Source: JAVZLQ01 sp049972525
GTDB lineage: Archaea > Thermoproteota > Bathyarchaeia > Bathyarchaeales > Bathycorpusculaceae
Assembly: GCA_049972525.1 (NCBI GenBank)
Contig: JBMFKI010000008.1
Coordinates: 1 to 56,269, forward strand
Direction: 5' to 3'
Length of the DNA stretch: 56,269 bases
Below the pieces are notes generated by a model. It did no database searches and had not been told where the DNA came from. It saw only the letters and a list, made by a program, of their open reading frames with translations. A program made the translations under genes and the position numbers. Below are positions 1 to 7,468 of this stretch, in pieces. Every line of letters begins with the position of its first letter. Within the stretch, counting starts at the first letter, position 1.

Positions 1-81
1 GAACCTATCCAATTTACCCTAGATGATATAATCAAGTTTATATTTGAAACATCATTTTATATCGATAGGTGTACAAAATGA
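1..81 (+). CDS. C-terminal end of an unrecognised protein (cut by window edge)
   Basis: An open frame enters from the left edge and ends at the TGA at 79-81. About 26 residues are visible (ending FYIDRCTK). The stop overlaps the ATG of the next small reading frame as ATGA, the arrangement usual for co-translated archaeal genes, which is the main reason to think it is real. There is too little sequence to name a family; a toxin-antitoxin or other small two-gene unit is possible but not shown. Confidence 0.3.
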   Translation, partial: EPIQFTLDDIIKFIFETSFYIDRCTK

Positions 82-240
82 GCTTAACACTCACCGAAAG
101 CCAGCTAAAACTTGTTCTGCAAAACTGGACGCTGTCAAACTAGGACTTTTAAGGCTTAGGGCAATGCTCTTACCAGAAGAGCTAACTGAAAAAGAAAAGA
201 AAGAACTTGAAGAAGCCAAAAACCTAAACGCCATCCTCCA
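78..240 (+). pseudogene. Small helical protein gene, apparently frameshifted
   Basis: From ATG 78 the frame reads MSLTLTESQLKLVLQ and soon stops at 141. One base away, in the +1 frame, the sequence continues as a convincing amphipathic helix (KLDAVKLGLLRLRAMLLPEE followed by LTEKEKKELEEAK). The switch falls at an AAAA run near 120-125, so a one-base indel or an assembly or read error would explain it. The second frame then runs on without a stop, antisense through the DUF1805 gene, and that part looks like a shadow. Size and composition recall small antitoxin-like proteins, but no family is recognised. The 3' boundary is approximate. Confidence 0.3.
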
Positions 241-267
241 CCCATTCACCTATGGGCACACCCATTT

Positions 268-588
268 TCAAAACATGCATTTCAGCGCTTCCGCGCCCTT
301 CATACCAACCTTAACGCCTAACGCTTCAGCCCCACGCGTAACCACCTTAACCTCGCCATTCAAAACATCCTCAAAACTTTTGACGCCACTAACAACAGCA
401 GCGGCAACACCCAAACGTTCAGCCACATCAACATTCAAAAACCCACACATAACAAACCCTCGCTCTGCAACAACAACCAGCAAAGGAGGCGAATTAGGCA
501 AATCAACACGCACACCCAAACATGGCTTACCGCCAACAAGCAAGCGCTCAACCACAACCGCCACGTCCAAACACCGCCCACACAACAA
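268..588 (-). CDS. DUF1805 family protein
   Basis: A protein of about 106 residues matching the DUF1805 (YunC-like) family. It has the sequence order GGKPCLGVRVDLPNSPPLL, VVVAERGFVMCGFLNVDVAE and AAAVVSGVKSFEDVLNGEV, ending with GVKVGMKGAEALK. The family is small, cytosolic and without an established biochemical role. The first codon here is TTG at 588. A GTG at 564 (VAVVVERL) is an alternative start, because family members usually begin shortly before the ERLLVGGK strand. It stands alone between gene debris and the divergently transcribed phosphatidyltransferase. The sense strand is very rich in G and T. The family call is from pattern memory. Confidence 0.78.
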   Translation of the reverse strand: MLCGRCLDVAVVVERLLVGGKPCLGVRVDLPNSPPLLVVVAERGFVMCGFLNVDVAERLGVAAAVVSGVKSFEDVLNGEVKVVTRGAEALGVKVGMKGAEALKCMF

Positions 589-641
589 AACTTACATAAC
601 AAATACCAAATAAAACTTACCAGCAGAAAGGCACCCCAAAA

Positions 642-1289
642 ATGCTAACAAAACTAAAACAAAAAACTCAGAAACTCCTAGAAAACCAAGCAAAAACAGC
701 CACAAGGATAGGACTAACACCAAACGCAATAACAGCAATTGGCATGACACTCGCAGTCGCATCAGCAACAGCCTACACGCAATGGAAAACAAACAACGCA
801 TACCTCTTAACAGCAGCACTTCTTTTACTATTATCCGGATACTGCGATGCCCTAGACGGTGCCACAGCAAGACTAACACAAAAAACCACACCGTTCGGCA
901 GCTTCCTAGACTCACTTCTAGACAGATACGCCGACGCAGCCATCATCACAGCACTAATCCTAGCAGAACTATGCCAACTACACTGGGGCATAACAGCACT
1001 AATAGGTACACTACTAGTAAGCTACACACGCGCAAAAGCAGAAACACTCCAAATAAAAATGGAAACAATAGGAATAGCAGAACGCCCAGAACGCATAATC
1101 ATAATCATAACAGCAACAGTAATCGCCTACTTTTGGCGACCAACCCAAACCCTAAACTACACAACAATAATACTTGCAGCATTAACACACGCAACAGTCA
1201 TACAACGCACAGTACACACATACAAAAAACTAAAAGAAAAACCTAAAAACGCCTACCAGAACGCAACCGCCGCTCATCACGCGCCCTAA
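642..1289 (+). CDS. CDP-alcohol phosphatidyltransferase (archaetidyl-alcohol phosphate synthase type)
   Basis: An integral membrane enzyme of 215 residues that transfers a phosphoalcohol from or to a CDP-activated lipid, most likely in archaeal ether-lipid headgroup synthesis. The complete catalytic motif is present: D69, D72-G73, A76-R77, G86, D90 and D94. Several hydrophobic segments follow (about 52-66, 96-125, 145-185). Sequence alone does not say whether the acceptor is inositol phosphate, glycerol phosphate or serine; archaetidylinositol-phosphate synthase is the commonest archaeal member. The 3' end overlaps the convergent S26e gene by 47 bases. Codon third positions are almost all A or C, the opposite of its minus-strand neighbours. 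Confidence 0.88.
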   Translation: MLTKLKQKTQKLLENQAKTATRIGLTPNAITAIGMTLAVASATAYTQWKTNNAYLLTAALLLLLSGYCDALDGATARLTQKTTPFGSFLDSLLDRYADAAIITALILAELCQLHWGITALIGTLLVSYTRAKAETLQIKMETIGIAERPERIIIIITATVIAYFWRPTQTLNYTTIILAALTHATVIQRTVHTYKKLKEKPKNAYQNATAAHHAP

Positions 1290-1533
1290 CCTTCACAATA
1301 CCCCTATGCACAGCACAAGAAATGCAATAATACTTCGTATCAACCCAACTAGACAAATAAGTCCCCCGCTGACGAAGTTCCTTAGCCAACTGCGGATCGA
1401 CAATAGAACGCCTAACAGTAACCTTCTTAGCCTTGTCACGCGGCACGAGTTGCCCACACATAGCACATTGAACAACGCCGCTGCTACCCTTACCACCTTT
1501 TGAACGCCCGCGACTTTTACGCTTATAAGGCAT
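1243..1533 (-). CDS. rps26e: 30S ribosomal protein S26e
   Basis: A 96-residue small-subunit ribosomal protein. The basic N-terminus MPYKRKSRGRSKGGKG is typical of S26e. Two CxxC pairs at residues 23-26 and 70-73 form the zinc site. In eukaryotes S26e lies at the mRNA exit channel near the 3' end of 16S/18S rRNA. The ATG at 1533 is chosen because the family starts exactly there; an 11-residue upstream extension is open but not family-like. S26e occurs in TACK and Asgard archaea and is generally missing from Euryarchaeota, so it supports the lineage call. Its 3' end overlaps the convergent phosphatidyltransferase gene. Confidence 0.93.
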   Translation of the reverse strand: MPYKRKSRGRSKGGKGSSGVVQCAMCGQLVPRDKAKKVTVRRSIVDPQLAKELRQRGTYLSSWVDTKYYCISCAVHRGIVKVRARDERRLRSGRRF

Positions 1534-1572
1534 AAACCACAACTCCAGCAAACAAGCTAACAACAACCTACC

Positions 1573-2463
1573 TTATATATCATTCCTCAACTTCAAAAGA
1601 AAAGCAATATTCGCCCTCGCATCAACCCTTGGAACAATCCTTCCAGCAGAAGATGTGAAAAGCGTAGTAACACCAGGACCATGCCCAGAACTCACACAAT
1701 TCGTATGTACAACAATACCAACAGAAACAGCACCCTTACGGTAAATGCGCCCAAAAGAATGATCAGCATCCAAAATAGCAACCAAATCCCCAAGCCTCAA
1801 ATCATCAAGCCCAAACTCACGACGAACACCCTCATCAAAAAGCTGAATATCATAATCCCCGGAATAAGTCTGATTCGCCCCCAAGCCTGAACCCATGATC
1901 CCAGCGGGAACAACATGCGTAACAGGAACAACAAGCTTACCCCCCTCAACTTTAGGATCAATAGCCTCTAAAAAACGCGGATCCAAATTCATAACCCTAA
2001 CATCAGGAAAATCTAAAAGCTTTAAACCAACGCCGAACGCTTTAACAAGAACCTTGTCACCCAACATAAGCTTCTCAAGAGTCTCAGGCGGAAAATCAAC
2101 CAAAACATGCTCAATCCCACCATGTTTACCAGTAACAACACCCCTAGCACCTTTAGCATCACCGCTAACAACAACCGCCTCATTACCAACACAAGAAAGG
2201 ACATTCAAAGCCGCATTGGCACCCTGACCAAAACGCGGGTCATTCTCCCTATTCTCAATGCTAACACCAGGCTCAACATGATCAGCCTCCCAGCCACAAG
2301 CAAGATCACCAACACGCACATTGTAGGTTATGCCGCCAACACCAGGCAAAACAACAGGAGCGCCCTCAGCAGAAATATTGTAAACACCCCTACCAAAAAC
2401 AGGACTAACAACATCACCAAAAACCGAAATCTTAACCAACCTTTCAACATTCGTCCGCAACAT
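1573..2463 (-). CDS. DUF4438 domain-containing protein
   Basis: A 296-residue soluble protein of the archaeal DUF4438 family. Recognisable stretches are the N-terminal NVERLVKISVFGDVVSP, a central GGITYNVRVGD followed by ENDPRFGQGANAALN, and the C-terminal DHSFGRIYRKGAVSVGIVVH with SGHGPGVTTLFTS. No biochemical function is established for the family as far as I know. The ATG at 2463 is chosen over an upstream alternative at 2499 because family members begin close to MLRTN. It sits downstream and antisense of the CBS gene and is probably monocistronic. Confidence 0.83.
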   Translation of the reverse strand: MLRTNVERLVKISVFGDVVSPVFGRGVYNISAEGAPVVLPGVGGITYNVRVGDLACGWEADHVEPGVSIENRENDPRFGQGANAALNVLSCVGNEAVVVSGDAKGARGVVTGKHGGIEHVLVDFPPETLEKLMLGDKVLVKAFGVGLKLLDFPDVRVMNLDPRFLEAIDPKVEGGKLVVPVTHVVPAGIMGSGLGANQTYSGDYDIQLFDEGVRREFGLDDLRLGDLVAILDADHSFGRIYRKGAVSVGIVVHTNCVSSGHGPGVTTLFTSSAGRIVPRVDARANIAFLLKLRNDI

Positions 2464-2560
2464 GCAGATCACACACTTTCGCTTAGAGGCTAGTAACAAA
2501 CAGACATTAATAAGATTTCTTCATCACACAGAAAGCTGTAACCAAACAGAGACATGGCAA

Positions 2561-2570
2561 GTTTTAAATG
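2561..2570 (+). promoter_or_regulatory. TATA-like element for the CBS-domain gene
   Basis: GTTTTAAATG lies about 24 bases before the GTG at 2588. Archaeal TATA boxes are centred about 26 bases upstream of the transcription start, so the transcript probably begins at or next to the start codon and is leaderless. No ribosome binding site is visible in the intervening bases. Confidence 0.5.
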
Positions 2571-2587
2571 TTAGAGTTCAATTTTGA

Positions 2588-3223
2588 GTGAGTGAAGCAA
2601 AACGTAGCGCAAAAGCGTACAATGTGGCGAAAAACATGTCAGAAATCGGATTAAGATCCTCAAGACTACTCGTTAAAGATGTAATGAGCAGCCCAGTCGT
2701 AACCATAGCGGAAGACGCACCAGCGAATAAAGTTGCCGAGCTAATGGACAAACACGGCTTAGGATGCATAATAGTCACAAACAAAGAGGGAAAACCGCTT
2801 GGAATAATAACTGAAAGAGATCTTGTAGCAAGGGTTTTAGCAAAAAACGCAAAGCCAGATTCCGTTAAAGCCAACCAGGTTATGACTTCACCATTAATCA
2901 CAATAGAGCCAGACGCAACGATAAGTGACGCAGCAAGAAGAATGAGCAGACTAAACATAAGGAGACTGGGCGTGATTTACAAGGGACAGCTAATAGGCCT
3001 ACTTTCAAGCAAAGACATATTATCAGTTATGCCAGAGCTGCTTGAAACAATACAGGAACACGCAATCATAGAAAGCGAAAATAGAGCACAAGAGGCAACG
3101 GAGGAAAGCGCGCCCCTCACAGGATACTGCGACCGCTGCGGAGTTTGGTCAGACGATTTAAAAGAGGTTAATGGCGAGTTTCTCTGCGAAGATTGCAGGG
3201 TTGAATTGGAAAGCGAGGAGTGA
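2588..3223 (+). CDS. Tandem CBS-domain protein with C-terminal zinc ribbon
   Basis: A 211-residue protein. Two CBS motifs form one Bateman module: about residues 28-88 (VKDVMSSPVVTI ... LGIITERDLV) and 95-152 (VMTSPLITIEPDATISDAA ... LIGLLSSKDIL). The tail, about residues 177-207, carries YCDRCGVWSDDL and LCEDCRVE, two CxxC pairs forming a zinc ribbon. CBS pairs bind adenine nucleotides or SAM, and CBS-zinc-ribbon proteins are widespread in archaea without a settled target, so this is best called a putative energy or nucleotide sensor. The start is GTG at 2588, with a likely leaderless transcript. Confidence 0.85.
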   Translation: MSEAKRSAKAYNVAKNMSEIGLRSSRLLVKDVMSSPVVTIAEDAPANKVAELMDKHGLGCIIVTNKEGKPLGIITERDLVARVLAKNAKPDSVKANQVMTSPLITIEPDATISDAARRMSRLNIRRLGVIYKGQLIGLLSSKDILSVMPELLETIQEHAIIESENRAQEATEESAPLTGYCDRCGVWSDDLKEVNGEFLCEDCRVELESEE

Positions 3224-3256
3224 GTGGCGATTGCTTACGTGTTAAAGAATTAATTA

Positions 3257-3525
3257 ATGGATGAAAAACACCCGTTTGTACATGCCGATGAAACTGCAAC
3301 AAAAACCCGCGCAATAACACGTTAATATGGTTTGAGATACTTCCAGTAACTGACGAGAATAGGAAATTTTCGGAAGTTTTCCCGCCACGACATTATGGTT
3401 ATATCGTCACCATTAGGGATATGCTACGTGTGGACATTTGGCATGCTCCGGTTGTAAATTCGCCTACGGAGAAAACTTACGCTGGCATTTTCGGCTTGGA
3501 AAGGTTTCACCGAATTTTCAATTAA
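3257..3525 (+). pseudogene. Possible gene remnant in the 390-base gap before pyrC
   Basis: The interval 3224-3616 has no intact gene. An ATG at 3257 opens a 22-residue frame (ending TKTRAITR) that stops at 3325. A neighbouring frame then stays open for about 70 codons to the TAA at 3525, reading NTLIWFEILPVTDENRK ... PPRHYGYIVTIRDML ... IFGLERFHRIFN. Joined by one indel these would make a protein of about 90 residues. I recognise no family. It may be a decayed gene or chance, and no hairpin or repeat was seen in the interval. Confidence 0.2.
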
Positions 3526-3616
3526 AACAAACCCAGAGGGTTTCTTTAAGCTTATAGCGTAAGCCTTTAACAGTCCTATAACAGCTTTATTAGTAAAAGT
3601 AAAAGGTGCTGGAAAT

Positions 3617-4957
3617 TTGAAGGTAGATTTGGTTCTAAGCAATGCAAAAGCCTATATTGATAACACAATAGTCGACTGCAGCATCGCAGTTGACAATGGA
3701 AAAATCGCTAAGATCGGCAGAGAAGCACACATGCCAAACGCTGAAAAAATCATCAACTTGGAAGGATTGCTGGTTTTGCCTGGGCTAATTGATGTTCATG
3801 TACACCTGCGAGACGAAGGGAAAGCCTACAAAGAGGATTTTTACAGCGGCACGGCGGCAGCTGCTGCTGGTGGAATAACAACAGTTCTGGATATGCCTAA
3901 CAATGAACCAGTAACTATGAGCGCTGAAACTCTTAGTACTCGCATGGAAAAGGCTAAGAGGAATGTTTTGACTAATGTAGGTTTTTACTCCGAATTTCCA
4001 AGGAATTTAAGTGAGATAAGGGAAATCGTTGACGCCGGAGCTGTGGCGTTTAAGCTTTTTATGGTTGAGCAAGTTGGAGGATTAAACATTAGGGATGATT
4101 CTTCTCTGTTTGAGACTTTTAGAATTCTCAGCAAATTGAATATGCTTGTTGCTGTTCACGCTGAGGATGGCGTAATGATAAAGGCGATTGAGAGCGAATT
4201 GAAGAGGAAGAATCGCAATGACGTTGAGGCTTTTCTTAAAGCCCATTCTGAAAAAGCAGAGGAAAGCGCCATAAAACGTATTTTAGCCACAGCAAAAAGA
4301 GCATGCAACAGGGTTCATTTCTGTCATGTAAGCACGAAAAGCGGGCTTGAAGCTATACGTGAAGAAAAACGCTCCATGAAACCTATAACATGCGAGGTGA
4401 CTCCGCACCATCTTTTCTTATCTGTCGAAAACTTGATGGATGTGGGTGAAGTGGCTTTAACGGTGCCTCCAGTTAGGGAAAGGCGACATGCAATGGCACT
4501 TTGGATGGGAATAAAAGAGGGTACAATTGATATTATAGCTTCAGACCATGCCCCACATGCTTTGAAAGAGAAAATGGCGGATACTGTTTGGAATATCAAG
4601 ACTGGAATAGCTGGTTTGGAGACAACGTTGCCACTTTTGCTTACGGAAGTTAATCGTGGAAATTTGCTGTTGGCGGATGTTGTTAGGCTTATGGCGGAGA
4701 AGCCATCTGAAATTTTTGGTTTGAAGGGTAGAGGATTTTTAAAAGAAGGGAATGATGCTGACTTGACTGTTATAAACTTAAAAAGTGAAGGAAAAATTGA
4801 GGCATCAAAATTTTATTCTAAGGCAAAGTTTTCCCCTTTTGATGGGTGGCGGTTTAAGGGAAAACCAGTTAAAACTTTTGTAAACGGTGAGCTGGTGATG
4901 GACAATGAGGAAATTATCGGTAGAGCTGGTGTTGGTAGAATCTTGCGGAGATGGTGA
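3617..4957 (+). CDS. pyrC: Dihydroorotase
   Basis: A 446-residue amidohydrolase for the third step of pyrimidine synthesis (carbamoyl-aspartate to dihydroorotate). Metal-binding HVH is at residues 61-63, followed by LRDEGKAYKEDF. Mid-protein features are VAFKLFMVEQ (carbamylated-lysine region), AVHAED and HFCHVSTKSG. The catalytic Asp is in ASDHAPH at about residue 310. The C-terminal DADLTVIN is typical of the family. Length fits type I dihydroorotase; an allantoinase or hydantoinase is less likely given the HLRD motif. The start is TTG at 3617 behind AAAGGTGC. The next gene begins 3 bases after the stop, so the two are probably co-transcribed. Confidence 0.9.
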   Translation: MKVDLVLSNAKAYIDNTIVDCSIAVDNGKIAKIGREAHMPNAEKIINLEGLLVLPGLIDVHVHLRDEGKAYKEDFYSGTAAAAAGGITTVLDMPNNEPVTMSAETLSTRMEKAKRNVLTNVGFYSEFPRNLSEIREIVDAGAVAFKLFMVEQVGGLNIRDDSSLFETFRILSKLNMLVAVHAEDGVMIKAIESELKRKNRNDVEAFLKAHSEKAEESAIKRILATAKRACNRVHFCHVSTKSGLEAIREEKRSMKPITCEVTPHHLFLSVENLMDVGEVALTVPPVRERRHAMALWMGIKEGTIDIIASDHAPHALKEKMADTVWNIKTGIAGLETTLPLLLTEVNRGNLLLADVVRLMAEKPSEIFGLKGRGFLKEGNDADLTVINLKSEGKIEASKFYSKAKFSPFDGWRFKGKPVKTFVNGELVMDNEEIIGRAGVGRILRRW

Positions 4958-4960
4958 ATC

Positions 4961-5434
4961 TTGAAGTTTATCGCTGATGGCATGCTTGGAAAGTTGACGC
5001 GTTGGCTTCGCATGCTTGGGCATAACGTGAAATACTCAAATAAACTGGATGATGCCCAACTAATAATGATAGCAAAAAAAGAGCACAGAGTCTTACTCAC
5101 TAGGGATCTAGAACTTTATCAGCAAGCCACAGCAAAAGGTGTCAATGCCATTTATCTAGAAGGAACAAACGAAACTGAAAGACTTGCACAACTAGCAAAA
5201 CGTTTTAACATCCTCTTGGAAATAGACCTGAAGATTTCACGTTGCCCAAAATGCAATGCGCATGTAAAGCCTGTTCCAAAAGAGAAAATAGAAAATAAGG
5301 TGGAGAAAACCACTTTCAAATTTTATGACGAGTTTTGGCAGTGTCCAAAATGTGGGCAAGTCTACTGGCAAGGAGCACACTGGACAAGAATCAGAAAAAC
5401 TCTTGAAGAAGCAAAGGAGATGCTGAGAAAGTGA
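4961..5434 (+). CDS. Mut7-C RNase-like domain protein with zinc ribbon
   Basis: A 157-residue protein of the Mut7-C family. The N-terminal PIN-like half (about residues 1-85) has FIADGMLGKLTRWLRMLG and VLLTRDLEL, which supply the conserved acidic residues. The C-terminal half has CPKC at about 91-94 and CPKCGQVYWQGAHW near 132, together a zinc ribbon. The PIN-like fold predicts RNase activity, but archaeal members are little studied. The start is TTG at 4961, three bases after pyrC. The co-transcription with pyrC is seen in the spacing; a functional link to pyrimidine synthesis is not implied. It ends convergently 20 bases from rpoK. Confidence 0.85.
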   Translation: MKFIADGMLGKLTRWLRMLGHNVKYSNKLDDAQLIMIAKKEHRVLLTRDLELYQQATAKGVNAIYLEGTNETERLAQLAKRFNILLEIDLKISRCPKCNAHVKPVPKEKIENKVEKTTFKFYDEFWQCPKCGQVYWQGAHWTRIRKTLEEAKEMLRK

Positions 5435-5454
5435 AGCAGCTTACCCGCTGCCTC

Positions 5455-5691
5455 CTATTCCTCTTCCAAAAGCCATTTTAATGGAATATCTTGATAAGTG
5501 CCGTCTGGCAGCACACGTCTAATCGTTATTGGCAATATGCCGGCCTCAAGCTCTTTCAATGCAATGTCTATTGGACTTGAGAAACCTTCTGAAACATCGA
5601 CAAGCGTCGGAGCACCCATTGATATCTGCAGCGCCCTAGCCCCCACTATCCTAGCCTTTTCAAAACGAGTTAATTTAGGCGGACCAATCAA
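5455..5691 (-). CDS. rpoK: DNA-directed RNA polymerase subunit K (Rpo6)
   Basis: A 78-residue homologue of eukaryotic Rpb6 and bacterial omega. Its core IGPPKLTRFEKARIVGARAL and QISMGAPTL is the signature that helps assemble the clamp. It follows the thermosome gene on the same strand. The reading frame is continuous with the thermosome frame and separated from it only by the TAG at 5721-5719. The first usable start in frame is TTG at 5691, eight codons after that stop, preceded by AAAAAAGAGAAG as a weak binding site. The family's first conserved residues (KIGPPKL) start right there, so TTG is accepted. Expression is probably coupled to the chaperonin transcript. Confidence 0.93.
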   Translation of the reverse strand: MIGPPKLTRFEKARIVGARALQISMGAPTLVDVSEGFSSPIDIALKELEAGILPITIRRVLPDGTYQDIPLKWLLEEE

Positions 5692-5718
5692 GATTTTCTT
5701 CTCTTTTTTAGACGTCTT

Positions 5719-7359
5719 CTAATACTCTCCAGCACCCTCTGGCATACCCTTCGGAGGTGTTGGAGTCTTCATTTTTCCAGCAGCAATAACATCGTCAATC
5801 TTCAATATCATCGAGGCTGCTTCAGTGGCTGACTTGATAATCTGCTTTTTGACAGCCAACGGTTCAAAAACTCCAGCAGTTGCCATGTCTTTAACTTTCC
5901 CGGAAAGAACCTCTATCCCAGTCCAAACTTCACCCTTTTCGTGGCGAGACCTAAGCTCTGAAAGCACATCAATAGGGTCTAAACCTGCGTTTTCCGTCAA
6001 TGTTGTGGGAACAGCCTCCAAGGCTTCTGCAAAACTTTTAACAGCAAGTTGCTCCCTTCCCGGAAGAGTCTCAGCATGTTTCTTAAGAACTTTTGAAACT
6101 TCAAGTTCAGGCGCTCCGCCTCCAGCAATTATTTTTGGCTCTTCCACGACGTCTTTAACGACGCATAACGCGTCATGCAAAGACCTTTCAGCTTCGTCCA
6201 CTATGCGCTCTGTGCCGCCTCTTATCAAAATTGTAACAGCTTTCGGATGCTTGCAGCCTTCTATGAACGTCATTTTGTCGTCGCCTATCTTTCTTTCTTC
6301 AACTAAGCTTGCGTATCCAAGATCTGCAGGGCTCATATCATCTATGTTTGTTATTATTTTCCCGCCAGTAGCCTTAGCAAGTTTTTCCATGTCCGACTTT
6401 TTGATGCGACGAACAGCCAATATGCCATTTCTAGCCAAAAAGTGCTGCGCCATGTCATCAATACCCTTTTGACACAGAACAACATTCGCGCCTACAGCGA
6501 CAAGCTTTTCAACCATATTCTTCAGCATTTCTTCCTCTTGTTTCAGAAAAGCCTCCATTTGCTCTGGGCTTTCAATGTTTATTTTTGCGTCGAACTCTGT
6601 CTTCTCAATCTCTAAAGAAGTGTCAAGCAAAGCTATTTTGGCGTTTTCCACGCGTTTTGGCATACCTGAGTGAACAACTTCCTTATCTAGGACTATACCT
6701 TGAATCAGTTTTGTATCCTTCAACGACTCTCCTGGTTTCTTCTCAACTTTCACGTCGTCAACGTCCACTTTGTACTCGCCATTTTCCTTTTCCGCAACTT
6801 CAAGAATGGCTTTTACGGCTAGTTCAGCAAGGTATTCGCGGTGCTCAGCTACAAGTTTGCTCGCCATTGAAGTCATTGCAGCCATTTTCGCATATTCTTC
6901 AGTTTTCGCACCGACTTTTATTGCAATTTTGTCCAGAATCTCCAAAGCTTTTTCAGAGGCTTTCTTGTAGCCCTCAATTATTATTGTTGGGTGAATATTT
7001 TTACCAATTAAATCTTCAGCTTTGTTAAGTAGCTCGCCAGCTATTATTACGGCTGTTGTTGTTCCATCACCAGCCTCGTTGTCCTGTGTCTTCGCAACCT
7101 CAACCATCATTTTGGCGGCTGGATGCTGAACATCCATCTCATCGAGAATTGTGCGCCCATCACTTGTTATCGTGACATCACCGAAACTGTCAACAAGCAT
7201 CTTATCCATACCTTTCGGACCGAGAGCACTTTTAACAGTTTCAGCCACAATTCTTGCAGCCATGATGTTTGTGTGCTGCGCTTCCCTTCCTCTACTTCGA
7301 CTTGAACCTTCCTTCAGTATTAAAACTGGAACTCCCCCAGCTTGTGCAGTTGATGACAA
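5719..7359 (-). CDS. thsA: Thermosome subunit (group II chaperonin)
   Basis: A 546-residue ATP-dependent chaperonin subunit that forms the double-ring folding chamber. Features in order: PVLILKEGSSRSRGREAQ, ALGPKGMDKMLVDSFGDVTI, the ATP-hydrolysis loop GDGTT at 97-101, the apical domain, then a C-terminal equatorial GGGAPELEV with NAGLDPIDVL. The flexible tail lacks long Gly-Met repeats but has a PPKGMPEGAGE end. The start is TTG at 7359, chosen because CCTCCT on the plus strand (AGGAGG in the transcript) lies 9 bases upstream. The longer open frame to 7386 would begin upstream of the predicted transcription start. Which paralogue (alpha, beta, gamma) cannot be told. Confidence 0.93.
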   Translation of the reverse strand: MSSTAQAGGVPVLILKEGSSRSRGREAQHTNIMAARIVAETVKSALGPKGMDKMLVDSFGDVTITSDGRTILDEMDVQHPAAKMMVEVAKTQDNEAGDGTTTAVIIAGELLNKAEDLIGKNIHPTIIIEGYKKASEKALEILDKIAIKVGAKTEEYAKMAAMTSMASKLVAEHREYLAELAVKAILEVAEKENGEYKVDVDDVKVEKKPGESLKDTKLIQGIVLDKEVVHSGMPKRVENAKIALLDTSLEIEKTEFDAKINIESPEQMEAFLKQEEEMLKNMVEKLVAVGANVVLCQKGIDDMAQHFLARNGILAVRRIKKSDMEKLAKATGGKIITNIDDMSPADLGYASLVEERKIGDDKMTFIEGCKHPKAVTILIRGGTERIVDEAERSLHDALCVVKDVVEEPKIIAGGGAPELEVSKVLKKHAETLPGREQLAVKSFAEALEAVPTTLTENAGLDPIDVLSELRSRHEKGEVWTGIEVLSGKVKDMATAGVFEPLAVKKQIIKSATEAASMILKIDDVIAAGKMKTPTPPKGMPEGAGEY

Positions 7360-7368
7360 ACCAAACAA

Positions 7369-7374
7369 CCTCCT
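7369..7374 (-). promoter_or_regulatory. Strong ribosome binding site fixing the thermosome start
   Basis: AGGAGG on the minus strand, 9 bases before TTG 7359. It excludes the in-frame TTG at 7386 and supports a 546-residue product. Confidence 0.7.
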
Positions 7375-7401
7375 AATGCGTCTCAATGAGAACGAGCATT
7401 A

Positions 7402-7413
7402 CAATATAAATTT
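7402..7413 (-). promoter_or_regulatory. TATA box for thermosome-rpoK
   Basis: AAATTTATATTG on the minus strand is centred near 7408, which predicts a transcript start near 7381. That leaves a short leader containing the AGGAGG site. Confidence 0.5.
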
Positions 7414-7468
7414 TTCTAAAGCAAAAGCGAAAAACAAATTTTTAAACATAAACTGCTATGGAGCTTTA

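Noticed and set aside
240..613. Long plus-strand frame running through the DUF1805 gene
   Set aside because: Its composition (Thr/Pro/Ser/Lys-rich) is the shadow of the G/T-rich minus-strand gene, which matches a known family.
782..1246. 154-codon frame inside the phosphatidyltransferase gene
   Set aside because: Low-complexity Asn/Thr/Arg translation of an A/C-rich strand; the other frame has the complete catalytic motif.
5719..5721. TAG between thermosome and rpoK as a pyrrolysine codon
   Set aside because: No pyl genes in the window, and both proteins are complete by family length with a usable TTG start for rpoK. Kept only as a low-weight finding.
5825..6472. 215-codon plus-strand frame antisense to the thermosome
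   Set aside because: It mirrors thermosome codons and has no domain signature or start signals.
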